A stretch of DNA of 32,259 nt from Bacilli bacterium. Lineage in GTDB: Bacteria; Bacillota_I; Bacilli_A; RF39; UBA660. The notes beneath the pieces are model-generated. The model ran no database searches, was not told the DNA's origin, and worked only from the letters and a program-made list of their open reading frames with translations. Below, in pieces: positions 23,674 through 32,026 of this stretch. Position numbers and translations under genes: made by a program. Location: the NCBI GenBank assembly GCA_016296185.1, contig JAEDJT010000016.1, positions 1 through 32,259 of the forward strand. Reading direction: 5' to 3'. How positions within the stretch are numbered: the stretch's first letter is position 1; each line of letters starts with the position of its first letter.

Positions 23674-26034
23674 ATGACAGAATATGATACAAAGGAATAT
23701 TTAACTAAATTAGATAAATATTGGAGAGCTTCTAATTATTTATCAGCATGTCAATTATATTTATTAGATAATCCATTATTAAAAAGATCTTTAAGACAAG
23801 AAGATATTAAGAAAAAAATTGTTGGTCACTGGGGAACTGTTCCAGGTCAAACATTTATCTATACTCATTTAAATAGAGTTATTAACAAGTATGACTTAGA
23901 TATGATTTATTTATCAGGACCTGGACATGGTGGAAATGCTATTGTTTCTCATGTTTATTTAGAAGGTTCTTATAGTGAAGTTTACCCTTCTATTTCTCAA
24001 GATGAAGAAGGTTTAAAAAAATTATTTAAGCAATTTTCATTCCCTGGAGGAATTGGTAGTCATGTTACTCCTGCTACTCCTGGTTCTATTAATGAAGGTG
24101 GAGAACTTGGTTATAGTTTAGCTCATGGATTTGGTGCTGTATTTGATAATCCAGATTTAATAGCAGCAGTTGTTGTTGGTGATGGTGAAGCTGAAACTGG
24201 TTCATTAGCTACTTCATGGCAATCTAATAAATTCTTAAATCCTGAAATCGATGGTGCTGTTTTACCTATTCTTCATTTAAATGGTTTTAAAATTAGTAAC
24301 CCTACTATCTTATCTCGTATAAGTGAAGATGAATTAATAAGTTTCTTCCATGGTAATGGATGGGAACCAATAATTGTATCTGGTGATGAACCTGAATTTA
24401 TGCATAAAGAAATGGCAAAAGCATTAGATAAATGTATTGAAAAAATTAAAAAGATTCAATATGATGCAAGAGATAAAGGGATTGTAAAAAGACCTTTCTG
24501 GCCTATGATTATTTTAAGAACACCTAAAGGATGGACTGGTCCTAAAGAAGTATCTGGTGAACAAATTGAAGGTTCATTTAGAGCTCACCAAGTTCCTATT
24601 GATATGTCAAAAGACGATCACTTAGATATTCTTGAAAAATGGCTAAGAAGTTATAAACCTGAAGAATTATTTGATGGTATGGGAAGATTAATTCCAGAAT
24701 TACAAGAATTATCTCCTAAAGGAAATAAACGTATGGGTTCTAATCCACATGCTAATGGTGGACATTTAAGAAAAGATTTAATCTTACCTGATTTTAGAAA
24801 ATATGGATTAAAAATTGAAACTCCTGGTGATATTGAAGCTCAAGATATGATTGAATTAGGAAATTATGTTAGAGATGTATTTAGATTAAATGATCAAAAT
24901 AAAAACTTTAGAATTTTTGGACCTGATGAAACAAAAAGTAATAGATTATGGCATGCATTTGAAGCTGAGAATAGATCATGGATGGCTGATATTAATGACA
25001 AAGATGAATATCTAGCTAAAAATGGTAGAATTATGGATGGTATGTTATCTGAAAATATGTGTGAAGGTTGGTTAGAAGGTTATTTATTAACTGGAAGACA
25101 TGGTTTCTTTGCTAGTTATGAAGCATTCGTTAGAGTTATTGATTCAATGACTAGTCAACATGCTAAATGGATTAAAGCATGTAAGGAAATATCTTGGAGA
25201 GAAGATATTGCTTCATTAAATTACATTATTACAAGTAATGTATGGCAACAAGACCACAATGGTTATACACACCAAGATCCTGGTTTCTTAGATCATATTG
25301 CTACTAAGAAAGCTGATATTGTTCGTATGTATTTACCACCAGATACTAACTGTTTACTATCTTGTTTTGAACATTGTTTAAAAAGTACAAATTATGTTAA
25401 TGCATTAGTTACTTCTAAACATCCAAGACCACAATGGTTATCTATGGATAAAGCCGTTAAACATTGTACTCAAGGTGTTGGTATTTGGGATTTTGCAAGT
25501 AATGATCAAGATTCAGAACCAGATATTATTATGGCGTGTTGTGGTGAAACTCCAACATTAGAATCATTAGCTGCTGTAAGTATTCTTCACGAATATTTAC
25601 CTAAACTAAAAATTAGATTTATAAATGTTGTAGATTTATTCAAAATTCAAAGTAAAAGTAAACATCCTCATGGATTAAGTGATGAAGAATTTGATGATTT
25701 ATTCACAAAGAAAAAACCTATATTATTTAATTTCCATGGTTATCCTTCATTAATAAGAGAATTATTATATGAAAGATATAATCGTAATTTAGTAGTTAAA
25801 GGTTATATTGAAGAAGGTTCTATAACTACTCCATTTGATATGAGAGTTCAAAATGAAATTGATAGATTCCACTTAGTAATGGAAGTTTGTAATTTAGTTC
25901 CTAACTTAGGAAGTAAAGGTACTTATCTATATAAATTAATGCAAGAAAAATTAATTGAACATAAAGAATATATTTATGAATATGGTGTAGATATGCCCGA
26001 AGTTGCTAACTGGAAATGGGAAAATATTAATTAA
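23674..26034 (+). CDS. xpkA: Phosphoketolase (xylulose-5-phosphate / fructose-6-phosphate)
   Basis: 786 residues, full length for the family (about 790). A thiamine-diphosphate enzyme, it cleaves xylulose-5-P (and often fructose-6-P) with phosphate to acetyl-phosphate plus a triose or tetrose phosphate. Both family signatures are intact: EGGELGY (141-147) and GxVFDNPDLIAAVVVGDGEAE (about 154-174). GHWG (51-54), GPGHGG (82-87) and conserved histidines near the C-terminal half (HQDPGFLDH) are also present. The ATG at 23674 follows AAAGGAG by 8 bases; a TTG two codons earlier is too close to it. It is monocistronic, with its own promoter and terminator. Substrate preference cannot be read from the sequence by eye. 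Confidence 0.97.
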   Translation: MTEYDTKEYLTKLDKYWRASNYLSACQLYLLDNPLLKRSLRQEDIKKKIVGHWGTVPGQTFIYTHLNRVINKYDLDMIYLSGPGHGGNAIVSHVYLEGSYSEVYPSISQDEEGLKKLFKQFSFPGGIGSHVTPATPGSINEGGELGYSLAHGFGAVFDNPDLIAAVVVGDGEAETGSLATSWQSNKFLNPEIDGAVLPILHLNGFKISNPTILSRISEDELISFFHGNGWEPIIVSGDEPEFMHKEMAKALDKCIEKIKKIQYDARDKGIVKRPFWPMIILRTPKGWTGPKEVSGEQIEGSFRAHQVPIDMSKDDHLDILEKWLRSYKPEELFDGMGRLIPELQELSPKGNKRMGSNPHANGGHLRKDLILPDFRKYGLKIETPGDIEAQDMIELGNYVRDVFRLNDQNKNFRIFGPDETKSNRLWHAFEAENRSWMADINDKDEYLAKNGRIMDGMLSENMCEGWLEGYLLTGRHGFFASYEAFVRVIDSMTSQHAKWIKACKEISWREDIASLNYIITSNVWQQDHNGYTHQDPGFLDHIATKKADIVRMYLPPDTNCLLSCFEHCLKSTNYVNALVTSKHPRPQWLSMDKAVKHCTQGVGIWDFASNDQDSEPDIIMACCGETPTLESLAAVSILHEYLPKLKIRFINVVDLFKIQSKSKHPHGLSDEEFDDLFTKKKPILFNFHGYPSLIRELLYERYNRNLVVKGYIEEGSITTPFDMRVQNEIDRFHLVMEVCNLVPNLGSKGTYLYKLMQEKLIEHKEYIYEYGVDMPEVANWKWENIN

Positions 26035-26037
26035 TAA

Positions 26038-26069
26038 AAAAGTTGATAACTTATTGGTTATCAACTTTT
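26038..26069. terminator. Two-way terminator after phosphoketolase
   Basis: AAAAGTTGATAAC and GTTATCAACTTTT form a 13-bp stem with a 6-base loop and A/T runs on both sides. The stop of the convergent gene (26068-26070) lies at its edge. Confidence 0.9.
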
Positions 26070-27186
26070 ATTTTGCTAATCTCTTTTTCAATTTTATTGA
26101 ATCAATAATTTTTTTATTATCAACTATTTTAAATAATGTATCTAAATGTATTTCAATTAGATTTTCTACTCTATCTTCATCTATATTAAATATAGTTACT
26201 GTTGGATTTTTTACGCATACGTTTAAGTCTATATCATGACTTTTTAACGCTTTTAAAATTATAAAAATAATTTGTTCATTATAATTCGGTTTAGCTGTTT
26301 TAACATCATATAAATCTATTCCAACCATAAATTCTTTTAATTCAATTTTTCTAATTTCTTCTTCGATGGCTTCTATTCTGCTTTCGTTAGCACTTCTCCA
26401 TTTACACATATATTCTTTTCTTAATTCTAATATTTGTTTTTTTTGTTCGTAATAATCTATTTTCTTTTCTTTATATTTAATTATATCGCTGCAATAAGTA
26501 GCTTTTACAAGGGCAATATCACTTTGACGTATATTTAGTAATGTAGGATCTATTTCATCTTTGTTATACATTAATATTGGATATAATTTAACTATTGAAA
26601 ATAAGAATTCTAATGCTTCATATGTACAACTATTTTTTTCATTAATTAATAGTTCATGTATCATATAATTCATATTACATACAAACTCGTCTTCAACATC
26701 ATTTATATAATTATCAGTTACTTCATTAACTTTTAATAATCTACTTAGAATATATCTTCTTTCACCTTTTGTTAAACTACTTGGTGGAAATTCTATTAAA
26801 TTTGTTTTTTGTTTTGTTATATTTGGTACTCTTTTTTGAGCAATTCTTATAAAATCTATTTCAATAACTTTTTCATGTCTTTTGTCATTTACTAATGAAT
26901 ATATTTTTTTTACTAGTTCTTTTAAAAATAATATTGGATATATTTCACCATTACTACATAATTTATCACCATTAATATAGTATTCGTCATTTTCTATAAT
27001 ATCTATTAAATTTCGATTATCTGTAATAGCTTTTAATGTATTAATGTTTATTTTAAGAAATAGTATAATCATTTCTAAACGTATGTTATCATCTATTTCT
27101 ATTTTCTCTATATTATTTATACTAGTAAGATATTTATCATTACTTGTTAATAAGGATTCAAATGTATCTTGTTCTTGTACCGTCAT
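26068..27186 (-). CDS. Unrecognised cytoplasmic protein, third gene of a three-gene cluster
   Basis: 372 residues, mostly helical, with no signal peptide or transmembrane helix. A central segment carries KRVPNITKQKTNLIEFPPS followed by LTKGERRYILSRLLKV. A coiled coil spans about 235-285 (KKIDYYEQKKQILELRK, then ESRIEAIEEEIRKIEL). The C-terminus is alpha/beta (NPTVTIFNIDEDRVENL). No family is recognised. The ATG at 27184-27186 follows AGGGTGG by 5 bases. The gene lies 22 bases after the 27209 gene and is cotranscribed with it. Confidence 0.78.
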   Translation of the reverse strand: MTVQEQDTFESLLTSNDKYLTSINNIEKIEIDDNIRLEMIILFLKININTLKAITDNRNLIDIIENDEYYINGDKLCSNGEIYPILFLKELVKKIYSLVNDKRHEKVIEIDFIRIAQKRVPNITKQKTNLIEFPPSSLTKGERRYILSRLLKVNEVTDNYINDVEDEFVCNMNYMIHELLINEKNSCTYEALEFLFSIVKLYPILMYNKDEIDPTLLNIRQSDIALVKATYCSDIIKYKEKKIDYYEQKKQILELRKEYMCKWRSANESRIEAIEEEIRKIELKEFMVGIDLYDVKTAKPNYNEQIIFIILKALKSHDIDLNVCVKNPTVTIFNIDEDRVENLIEIHLDTLFKIVDNKKIIDSIKLKKRLAK

Positions 27187-27208
27187 ATAAACCACCCTGA
27201 ATTTTTAT

Positions 27209-27466
27209 TTATAAATTATATTTGTTTTTGAATTCTTTTATTTCTTCATTTATCTTTTTCTTTTCCTTTGGAGAAGTTGTAAAATTTAATTTATTTATTT
27301 TATTTATTATATTAGCTTTTTCTTCAATATCAATATCTAACTTATTTATATCTATTTTTAATTCATCATAATTTTTTTCTTCTACTTCTAATGATGGCAT
27401 ATCAAAGAATGCACTTACTGATTCATCCAATCTAAATGAAGTATCTTTTTTTGTTACCAAACCCAT
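27209..27466 (-). CDS. Small charged protein, unrecognised
   Basis: 85 residues. The N-terminal 25 (MGLVTKK, then SVSAFFDMPSLEVEE) look like a flexible peptide. The rest is a Lys/Glu/Asp/Ile-rich helix pair with coiled-coil character (KANIINKINKLN; KKKINEEIKEFKNKY). AGGTGA precedes the ATG. It has its own probable promoter at 27484-27492 and is followed closely by the 26068 gene. An adaptor role for one of the larger neighbours is only a guess. Confidence 0.72.
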   Translation of the reverse strand: MGLVTKKDTSFRLDESVSAFFDMPSLEVEEKNYDELKIDINKLDIDIEEKANIINKINKLNFTTSPKEKKKINEEIKEFKNKYNL

Positions 27467-27483
27467 AAATAATCACCTATTTG

Positions 27484-27492
27484 ATTATACCA
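27484..27492 (-). promoter_or_regulatory. Extended -10 promoter of the 27209/26068 pair
   Basis: Minus strand TGGTATAAT, a perfect extended -10, only 17 bases before the next start codon. The leader would be about 10 bases and consist of little more than the ribosome site. Confidence 0.6.
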
Positions 27493-27503
27493 ATATTTTT
27501 TCC

Positions 27504-27537
27504 ATTATAAAAGATGAGTTTTCACTCATCTTATAAT
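27504..27537 (-). terminator. Hairpin at the end of the 27531 gene
   Basis: AAGATGAG and CTCATCTT pair around a 6-base loop, extended by flanking ATTATAA/ATAAT pairs. The stop codon (27531-27533) lies in the stem. The U tract is short and interrupted, so some read-through into 27209 is likely. Confidence 0.6.
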
Positions 27538-29051
27538 ATTGGTGTATTTTCTTCTAATGAGAAATTATTATTTTCAACAAATGCCATTAATTTATCCAAT
27601 GGAATATTAGCTTGAAATATTATCTTTCCTAATGAAGCATTATACATTTCAAATGTAACATCTGATTTTGATAATGGATTCATATATATTCTTCCATATT
27701 CTACTGTAGAACAAAGTAATGAATATATTTTATCGTTTTCAAATGATATGTCTGAATCATCTATTAATAATTTCATATCTAATTCATTTCTTCTTCTTTG
27801 TAACTCTGTTTTATCATTTGATAATTTCATATATCTACTTAGTATTGCATCATGTTGCAATTTAGCTGCTGTTACAACTTCATCATCACCAGTTAAATCT
27901 AATGATTTTAAGTTAGTAATTTCTTTTTCATATTCTTTTTTTACTTTGATAAATTCAGGAGATTCAATTAAAGCGTTTAATTTTTTTATTACTTTCTTTA
28001 ATTCTTCCATATTATTTTGTCTATCGTAACTCAAATATGCTTTAATGTTAAAATCTATTAGTGAAATATCATAGAAATCTATTTCTTGTTCTTTTAATAG
28101 TTTTAAATATACTGAGAATAATCCTATTATTATGCTTTCTATTGGAACTTCTTTATGTGGATAATCATATCCATTTTTAGCATTAGTTAAGATTAAAAAT
28201 TCTTGAGTTTTATCATTATCATAATCATTACAATTTAAATATTCTATTATCCATTTACTAATTATTATCTTTTGTTCATTTAATGGTAATGAATAGAATT
28301 CTTTTCCTTGTTGATTAGCTTTTTTTATAATATATATATTTGATGGTAATCTGTATTTTTTTATATCAACATCATATACAGGATTAACATTTTTTTTAAA
28401 TGATTCAATTACTTCATCTATAGCAACTTTTGGTCTATTTTTCATTGAATTATTTGTTTTATTTTCTGCTTCTTCATAAATTGCTTCATAACTTTTTTTG
28501 TTGTTAGTTGTACTTAATTCAACAATAAACGTTTTAGTATGATTTAAATAATTATTTAAATCTCTTTCATCTGTAATTGAAGCTTCTTCTTTTTTATTAA
28601 ACAAATACATTCTTTGATATTTTGTTAAACTGTATGCATGTGCAAATCTATATAACCATTCAGTTGATAATACTGTTTCAACCTTTTCACTTGCTATATA
28701 AACATTAGAATCTTCATCAAAAGTAAAGTCATTATTCTTTATTGCTTCAATAATTGCAGCAATAAATTCTTTTGCATTATTATATCTAAAATCATTTGTT
28801 GGACCAGGTACTACTGATTCATAAACGTTTTGAATAATACCATCCTTTAGGAATAGTTCTAGATCAAATGATGGTTTATCTGTGTAGTTTTTTAATAATG
28901 TATTTATTGAAATATAGTTAAATAAGTTTGTTTTTGCTCTTTCAAAATCTAAAGTAGATGGGAAGTCTTTTATAATTTGTGGACGAACACTTTGATTGTT
29001 ATAAATATATTTCATAAATATTTCAATGCATTTTAATTCATTCGTTAACAT
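27531..29051 (-). CDS. Unrecognised cytoplasmic protein, first gene of a three-gene cluster
   Basis: 506 residues, mixed alpha/beta, no signal peptide or membrane segment. Distinctive segments are YIASEKVETVLSTEWLYRFA (near 125), an alpha/beta part KTFIVELSTTNNKKS and YRLPSNIYIIKKA, and a coiled coil at about 345-430 (LKKVIKKLNALIE, then NDKTELQRRRNELDMKL). The end is beta-rich (GKIIFQANIPLDKLMAFVENNN). The middle contains an NNKKSYEAIYEEA-type helix. No family is recognised. The ATG at 29049-29051 follows AAGGTGA; an upstream in-frame ATG lacks a ribosome site. A perfect extended -10 lies at 29077-29085. Confidence 0.8.
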   Translation of the reverse strand: MLTNELKCIEIFMKYIYNNQSVRPQIIKDFPSTLDFERAKTNLFNYISINTLLKNYTDKPSFDLELFLKDGIIQNVYESVVPGPTNDFRYNNAKEFIAAIIEAIKNNDFTFDEDSNVYIASEKVETVLSTEWLYRFAHAYSLTKYQRMYLFNKKEEASITDERDLNNYLNHTKTFIVELSTTNNKKSYEAIYEEAENKTNNSMKNRPKVAIDEVIESFKKNVNPVYDVDIKKYRLPSNIYIIKKANQQGKEFYSLPLNEQKIIISKWIIEYLNCNDYDNDKTQEFLILTNAKNGYDYPHKEVPIESIIIGLFSVYLKLLKEQEIDFYDISLIDFNIKAYLSYDRQNNMEELKKVIKKLNALIESPEFIKVKKEYEKEITNLKSLDLTGDDEVVTAAKLQHDAILSRYMKLSNDKTELQRRRNELDMKLLIDDSDISFENDKIYSLLCSTVEYGRIYMNPLSKSDVTFEMYNASLGKIIFQANIPLDKLMAFVENNNFSLEENTPIL

Positions 29052-29076
29052 AACTTCACCTTCTATCATAATTCTT

Positions 29077-29085
29077 ATTATAACA
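29077..29085 (-). promoter_or_regulatory. Extended -10 promoter of the 27531 gene
   Basis: Minus strand TGTTATAAT, a perfect extended -10, 25 bases before the start codon. Confidence 0.65.
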
Positions 29086-29120
29086 CAATTATATCATGAT
29101 ATTTCTAATAAATATACAAA

Positions 29121-29163
29121 TAAAAAAGAACTTATTTTATTTCATTTATAAAATAATAAGTTC
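29121..29163 (-). terminator. Terminator of the thioesterase gene
   Basis: GAACTTATTTTAT pairs with ATAAAAT...AAGTTC with a 3-base bulge and a 7-base loop. A minus-strand U run follows at 29121-29127. The stop codon (29132-29134) is in the stem. Confidence 0.78.
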
Positions 29164-29536
29164 CTGTTACTGTCGCTACTAAGTCTTCTTTTTCATTATA
29201 GATTGATGTCTTATAAACAGATACTGTTTTTCCAACTTTAATTGGTTCTGCAACTGCTATTAGTTTTTTACCAGTTCCTGGTTTTAAATAATCTATTTGA
29301 GCATTTATTGTACATACATTTTTTCCATTAGTTATAGCAGCAATACCCATAGCTGAATCAGCTAAACTAAAGATTAATCCACCATGAGCTGTTTGGTTAT
29401 GATTCATCTTGTTATCATCTAAATCACATGAAATTTTTGCATAATTTTCTTTTACTTCTTCTACAATTATTCCATTATGTTTCATAAATCCAGTTTTTTC
29501 TTCTACTTGTTTTTTTATTATTTCAAATATATCCAT
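29132..29536 (-). CDS. PaaI-like hotdog-fold thioesterase
   Basis: 134 residues, single hotdog domain. The family motif is NHNQTAHGGLIFSLADSAMG (about 45-64), giving the HGG turn and the acidic residue (Asp60) expected at the active site. AQIDYLKPGTGKKLIAVA and a closing strand VTGTYYF follow. Such enzymes hydrolyse acyl-CoA thioesters such as phenylacetyl-CoA or hydroxybenzoyl-CoA; the substrate here is unknown. The ATG at 29534-29536 is preferred over an in-frame ATG five codons earlier, because a weak GGAAGTGA site precedes it and homologues begin near this point. Confidence 0.9.
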   Translation of the reverse strand: MDIFEIIKKQVEEKTGFMKHNGIIVEEVKENYAKISCDLDDNKMNHNQTAHGGLIFSLADSAMGIAAITNGKNVCTINAQIDYLKPGTGKKLIAVAEPIKVGKTVSVYKTSIYNEKEDLVATVTGTYYFINEIK

Positions 29537-29617
29537 ATTAATCACTTCCATTTATTATTTTATAACTTTTATTTGTTTTTTACCATATTAAATGTTTTAA
29601 TATTATCAGGTGGTTAG

Positions 29618-30331
29618 ATGGAAAATATTAAAATTACAGCTTTTTGTTTAGTAGCACTTTTAGCTATGGTTATAGGTGTTATCTTCTTTAATAGAGTTTC
29701 TAAAGAAGAAAAGATTGATGATGTTCCTACTGAAAAGTTAGAATATAATAATGTAGCTGTTATTGATGCAAAATTAGGTAGTGATATAAAAATTACTCAA
29801 AGTTATTTATTAAATTATATTACTAAAAAAAGTGGTATATGGTATCAAAGTAATGGTAAAGTTACTAAGATAATTTCTAAAGATGAAGATTGTTATATTC
29901 ATTTAAAAGATGATAATTCTGCTGAAGTTCTAATAGCTGTTATTGATAAATCTAAATGTGAAGTTAAAGTTGGAGATTCTGTAAATTTTGTCGGTACTAT
30001 AGATATTGAAAATGGACAAATTAAATTATCAAAAATAAGTACTGGGGAGATAAATTATAATAGTTCTACTAAACTTGAATTAAATGAGTTAATAGATAAT
30101 ATTAAATTAGTAAAAAATACTTATTTTATTGTTAGTGGTTATTTAGTTACTGAGGGAGAAGTTTATAAGTTATTTGATAGTAAAGATGATTATACTGAAA
30201 ATAATAAAGCAGGTTATTATTTTAAAATTAAATGGGATGGATCTTTTGGATATACTGGAAAACAACAAGTATCATTAAAATGTAATTTAAGTAGTTCTTA
30301 TACTCTAGTTAATTGTACTTTAAGTGAATAA
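29618..30331 (+). CDS. Membrane-anchored extracellular protein, OB-fold-like
   Basis: 237 residues with an N-terminal membrane helix (about 6-25) and an outside domain. The segment KSGIWYQSNGKVTKIISKDEDCYIHLKDD, then GDSVNFVGTIDIENGQIKLSKI, looks like an OB-fold. A second half (NTYFIVSGYLVTEGEVYKL; QVSLKCNLSSSYTLVNCTL) may be a second beta domain. No family is recognised with confidence. AGGTGG lies 4 bases before the ATG. It converges on a lipoprotein gene of similar style and shares its terminator. Confidence 0.78.
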   Translation: MENIKITAFCLVALLAMVIGVIFFNRVSKEEKIDDVPTEKLEYNNVAVIDAKLGSDIKITQSYLLNYITKKSGIWYQSNGKVTKIISKDEDCYIHLKDDNSAEVLIAVIDKSKCEVKVGDSVNFVGTIDIENGQIKLSKISTGEINYNSSTKLELNELIDNIKLVKNTYFIVSGYLVTEGEVYKLFDSKDDYTENNKAGYYFKIKWDGSFGYTGKQQVSLKCNLSSSYTLVNCTLSE

Positions 30332-30365
30332 AAAAATAATGTTAGTTTAATCTAACATTATTTTT
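30332..30365. terminator. Two-way terminator
   Basis: AAAAATAATGTTAG and CTAACATTATTTTT form a 14-bp stem with a 6-base loop between two convergent genes. The minus-strand stop (30342-30344) lies inside it. Confidence 0.9.
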
Positions 30366-31013
30366 AATTGATTCAATTGAATTACCTATTGTTTCATATT
30401 CTTCGTAATTTTCTTCTGAATATTCATTTGTTGTTGGATATATAATAATAACAGTATTGCTTTGATTTGAAGCTATTTTTTCAATATATGCATTTGAATT
30501 ATTTTGTAGTTCTTGGAATCTTTTGTTTGATACTGATACTATTCTAAATACTTCTCCACCATTATCCATATTTGAAGTACTATATACTATAAATCCATTA
30601 GTTATTTCAGATACAGTACATATTTTTATTAATGAAGTTGGAATTGTTACTGAGAATACACTATTTGAGAATGTATTTACTAGTGATTCTGATTCTGCAA
30701 CATCTGATACATTTATACCAAATGAAGTAGTTTTAGATGTTGATAAAACACCTGATATAGTAACTTTACTATTATCTTTTAAATTTTTATCATAATCAAT
30801 TTCAATTTGAGTAACTGATTTACCATCTATAATAATTGGATCATCTAGTTTTAAAATACTTTTTGTTGAATATTCTCCATTTATTATTGTTTCATTATTA
30901 GTAACTGTACCAGTTAAATTAACTTCATCTGATACTTTATACTCTTTTTTAGAACAGGCGGATATGAAGATTGCTACCAATAAGACTATTATTATTTTTA
31001 ATGTTTTCTTCAT
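30342..31013 (-). CDS. Lipoprotein, unrecognised
   Basis: 223 residues with a lipoprotein signal: MKK, a hydrophobic run and the lipobox ISAC, giving a lipid-modified Cys20. An N-terminal beta domain follows (DEVNLTGTVTNNE, then DPIIIDGKSVTQIEIDYD, then DNSKVTISGVL), OB-like in pattern and similar in style to the 29618 protein. The second half opens with SVFSVTIPTSL and ends in YPTTNEYSEENYEEYETIGNSIESI; this form recurs in Bacillota envelope proteins of unknown function. The gene has its own extended -10 (31045-31053). Confidence 0.85.
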   Translation of the reverse strand: MKKTLKIIIVLLVAIFISACSKKEYKVSDEVNLTGTVTNNETIINGEYSTKSILKLDDPIIIDGKSVTQIEIDYDKNLKDNSKVTISGVLSTSKTTSFGINVSDVAESESLVNTFSNSVFSVTIPTSLIKICTVSEITNGFIVYSTSNMDNGGEVFRIVSVSNKRFQELQNNSNAYIEKIASNQSNTVIIIYPTTNEYSEENYEEYETIGNSIESIKNNVRLN

Positions 31014-31044
31014 ACTATATACACCCTATCTTTATTATATTTAG

Positions 31045-31053
31045 ATTATAACA
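31045..31053 (-). promoter_or_regulatory. Extended -10 promoter of the lipoprotein gene
   Basis: Minus strand TGTTATAAT, a perfect extended -10, 31 bases before the start codon and directly after the previous gene's terminator. Confidence 0.66.
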
Positions 31054-31057
31054 TGAA

Positions 31058-31086
31058 ATAAAAAACGTACATTTAAAATGTACGTT
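31058..31086 (-). terminator. Terminator of the 31108 gene
   Basis: AACGTACATT and AATGTACGTT form a 10-bp stem with a 3-base loop, followed by a minus-strand U run, about 22 bases after the stop codon. Confidence 0.87.
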
Positions 31087-31107
31087 AGTTTACAAAAAAA
31101 CTTTATT

Positions 31108-31578
31108 TTATTTTTTTAAATTTTGGATTTTTCCATATAATTCAAGGATTTTATTTACATTATCAAAATAGTCATCACATGGTGAATTATACGTAAATGT
31201 TTTGTCAACTTCCATTCCTTTTGTAAAGTTTCTAGTTGTATATGCACAATAGTTACCATTTTTTAAATCATTATATGTATATGATTTTTCTTCCATTATA
31301 AATTCATATGTTGGTGCGAATGCACTTAATAATTCATTTTTAGCATCATAGGAATATTTAATTCCATCTTCATTAATTGTACATACTTGTTTTCCACATT
31401 CGTATCCATCTTTTATTAATGATCTTACTATTACGTTCTTATCGCTATTATATACAACTGTATAGTAATAGATAATTCCTGCAATAACTGCTATAAATAC
31501 TACAGATACTAATGCAATAACAATATTAATTTTTTTACTTTTTTTTTGATTTGTTAATGTTAATTCATTATTTTTCAT
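31108..31578 (-). CDS. Small single-pass membrane protein, unrecognised
   Basis: 156 residues with a basic cytoplasmic start (NQKKSKK), a transmembrane helix at about 18-40, and an extracytoplasmic domain with four cysteines (in YECGKQVC, NGNYCAYTT and NSPCDDYF) that could form two disulfides. No family is recognised. It begins 3 bases after the stop of the 31582 gene with only a weak ribosome site (GGAG about 14 bases upstream), so translation is probably coupled. Confidence 0.78.
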   Translation of the reverse strand: MKNNELTLTNQKKSKKINIVIALVSVVFIAVIAGIIYYYTVVYNSDKNVIVRSLIKDGYECGKQVCTINEDGIKYSYDAKNELLSAFAPTYEFIMEEKSYTYNDLKNGNYCAYTTRNFTKGMEVDKTFTYNSPCDDYFDNVNKILELYGKIQNLKK

Positions 31579-31581
31579 AAA

Positions 31582-32022
31582 TTATTTTATAACTCCATTA
31601 TTCTCTTTCTTTTCTTTTTTTATTCTCATATTTTCTTTTTTTATTTCTGGACTAATATATTTCTTTATATAATTTGTAATGTATACAATATTACATGTTG
31701 TTATTAACAGAGTAATAACATAAATAGTTAACATTAATATTAACTCTTTTGACATTAGTCTTATTATAAAGTATAGTATAAAAATATTTAATAGTATAGA
31801 TATAATGTTAAGAATTAAAGCTAATTTATGGTGTACTTTACGTAATTGGACGATGCCAGTTACAAATATTGTAAATAATGGTAAGACCCATCCAATAATT
31901 CCTGTCATGTATATTACATAGAATACTCTTTCACCTGCATTATCTAGGAATAATATTAATAGTAATAATATTATTGGTAATATTAAATTTATTACAGGTA
32001 GTATTTTTTTTAGTTTATTCAT
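31582..32022 (-). CDS. Small polytopic membrane protein, unrecognised
   Basis: 146 residues with four predicted transmembrane helices (about 8-26, 33-58, 67-88, 93-115) and a Lys/Glu-rich cytoplasmic tail. The helices contain no charged pore-like or enzymatic motif. The ATG at 32020-32022 follows GGGTGA, which itself is the end of the gene to the right, so the three minus-strand genes at 31108-32259 form one operon. Confidence 0.78.
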   Translation of the reverse strand: MNKLKKILPVINLILPIILLLLILFLDNAGERVFYVIYMTGIIGWVLPLFTIFVTGIVQLRKVHHKLALILNIISILLNIFILYFIIRLMSKELILMLTIYVITLLITTCNIVYITNYIKKYISPEIKKENMRIKKEKKENNGVIK

Positions 32023-32026
32023 ATTA

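Noticed and set aside
26003..26239. Plus-strand open frame running from the end of phosphoketolase into the next gene
   Set aside because: It crosses a strong two-way terminator and is antisense to the 26068 gene.
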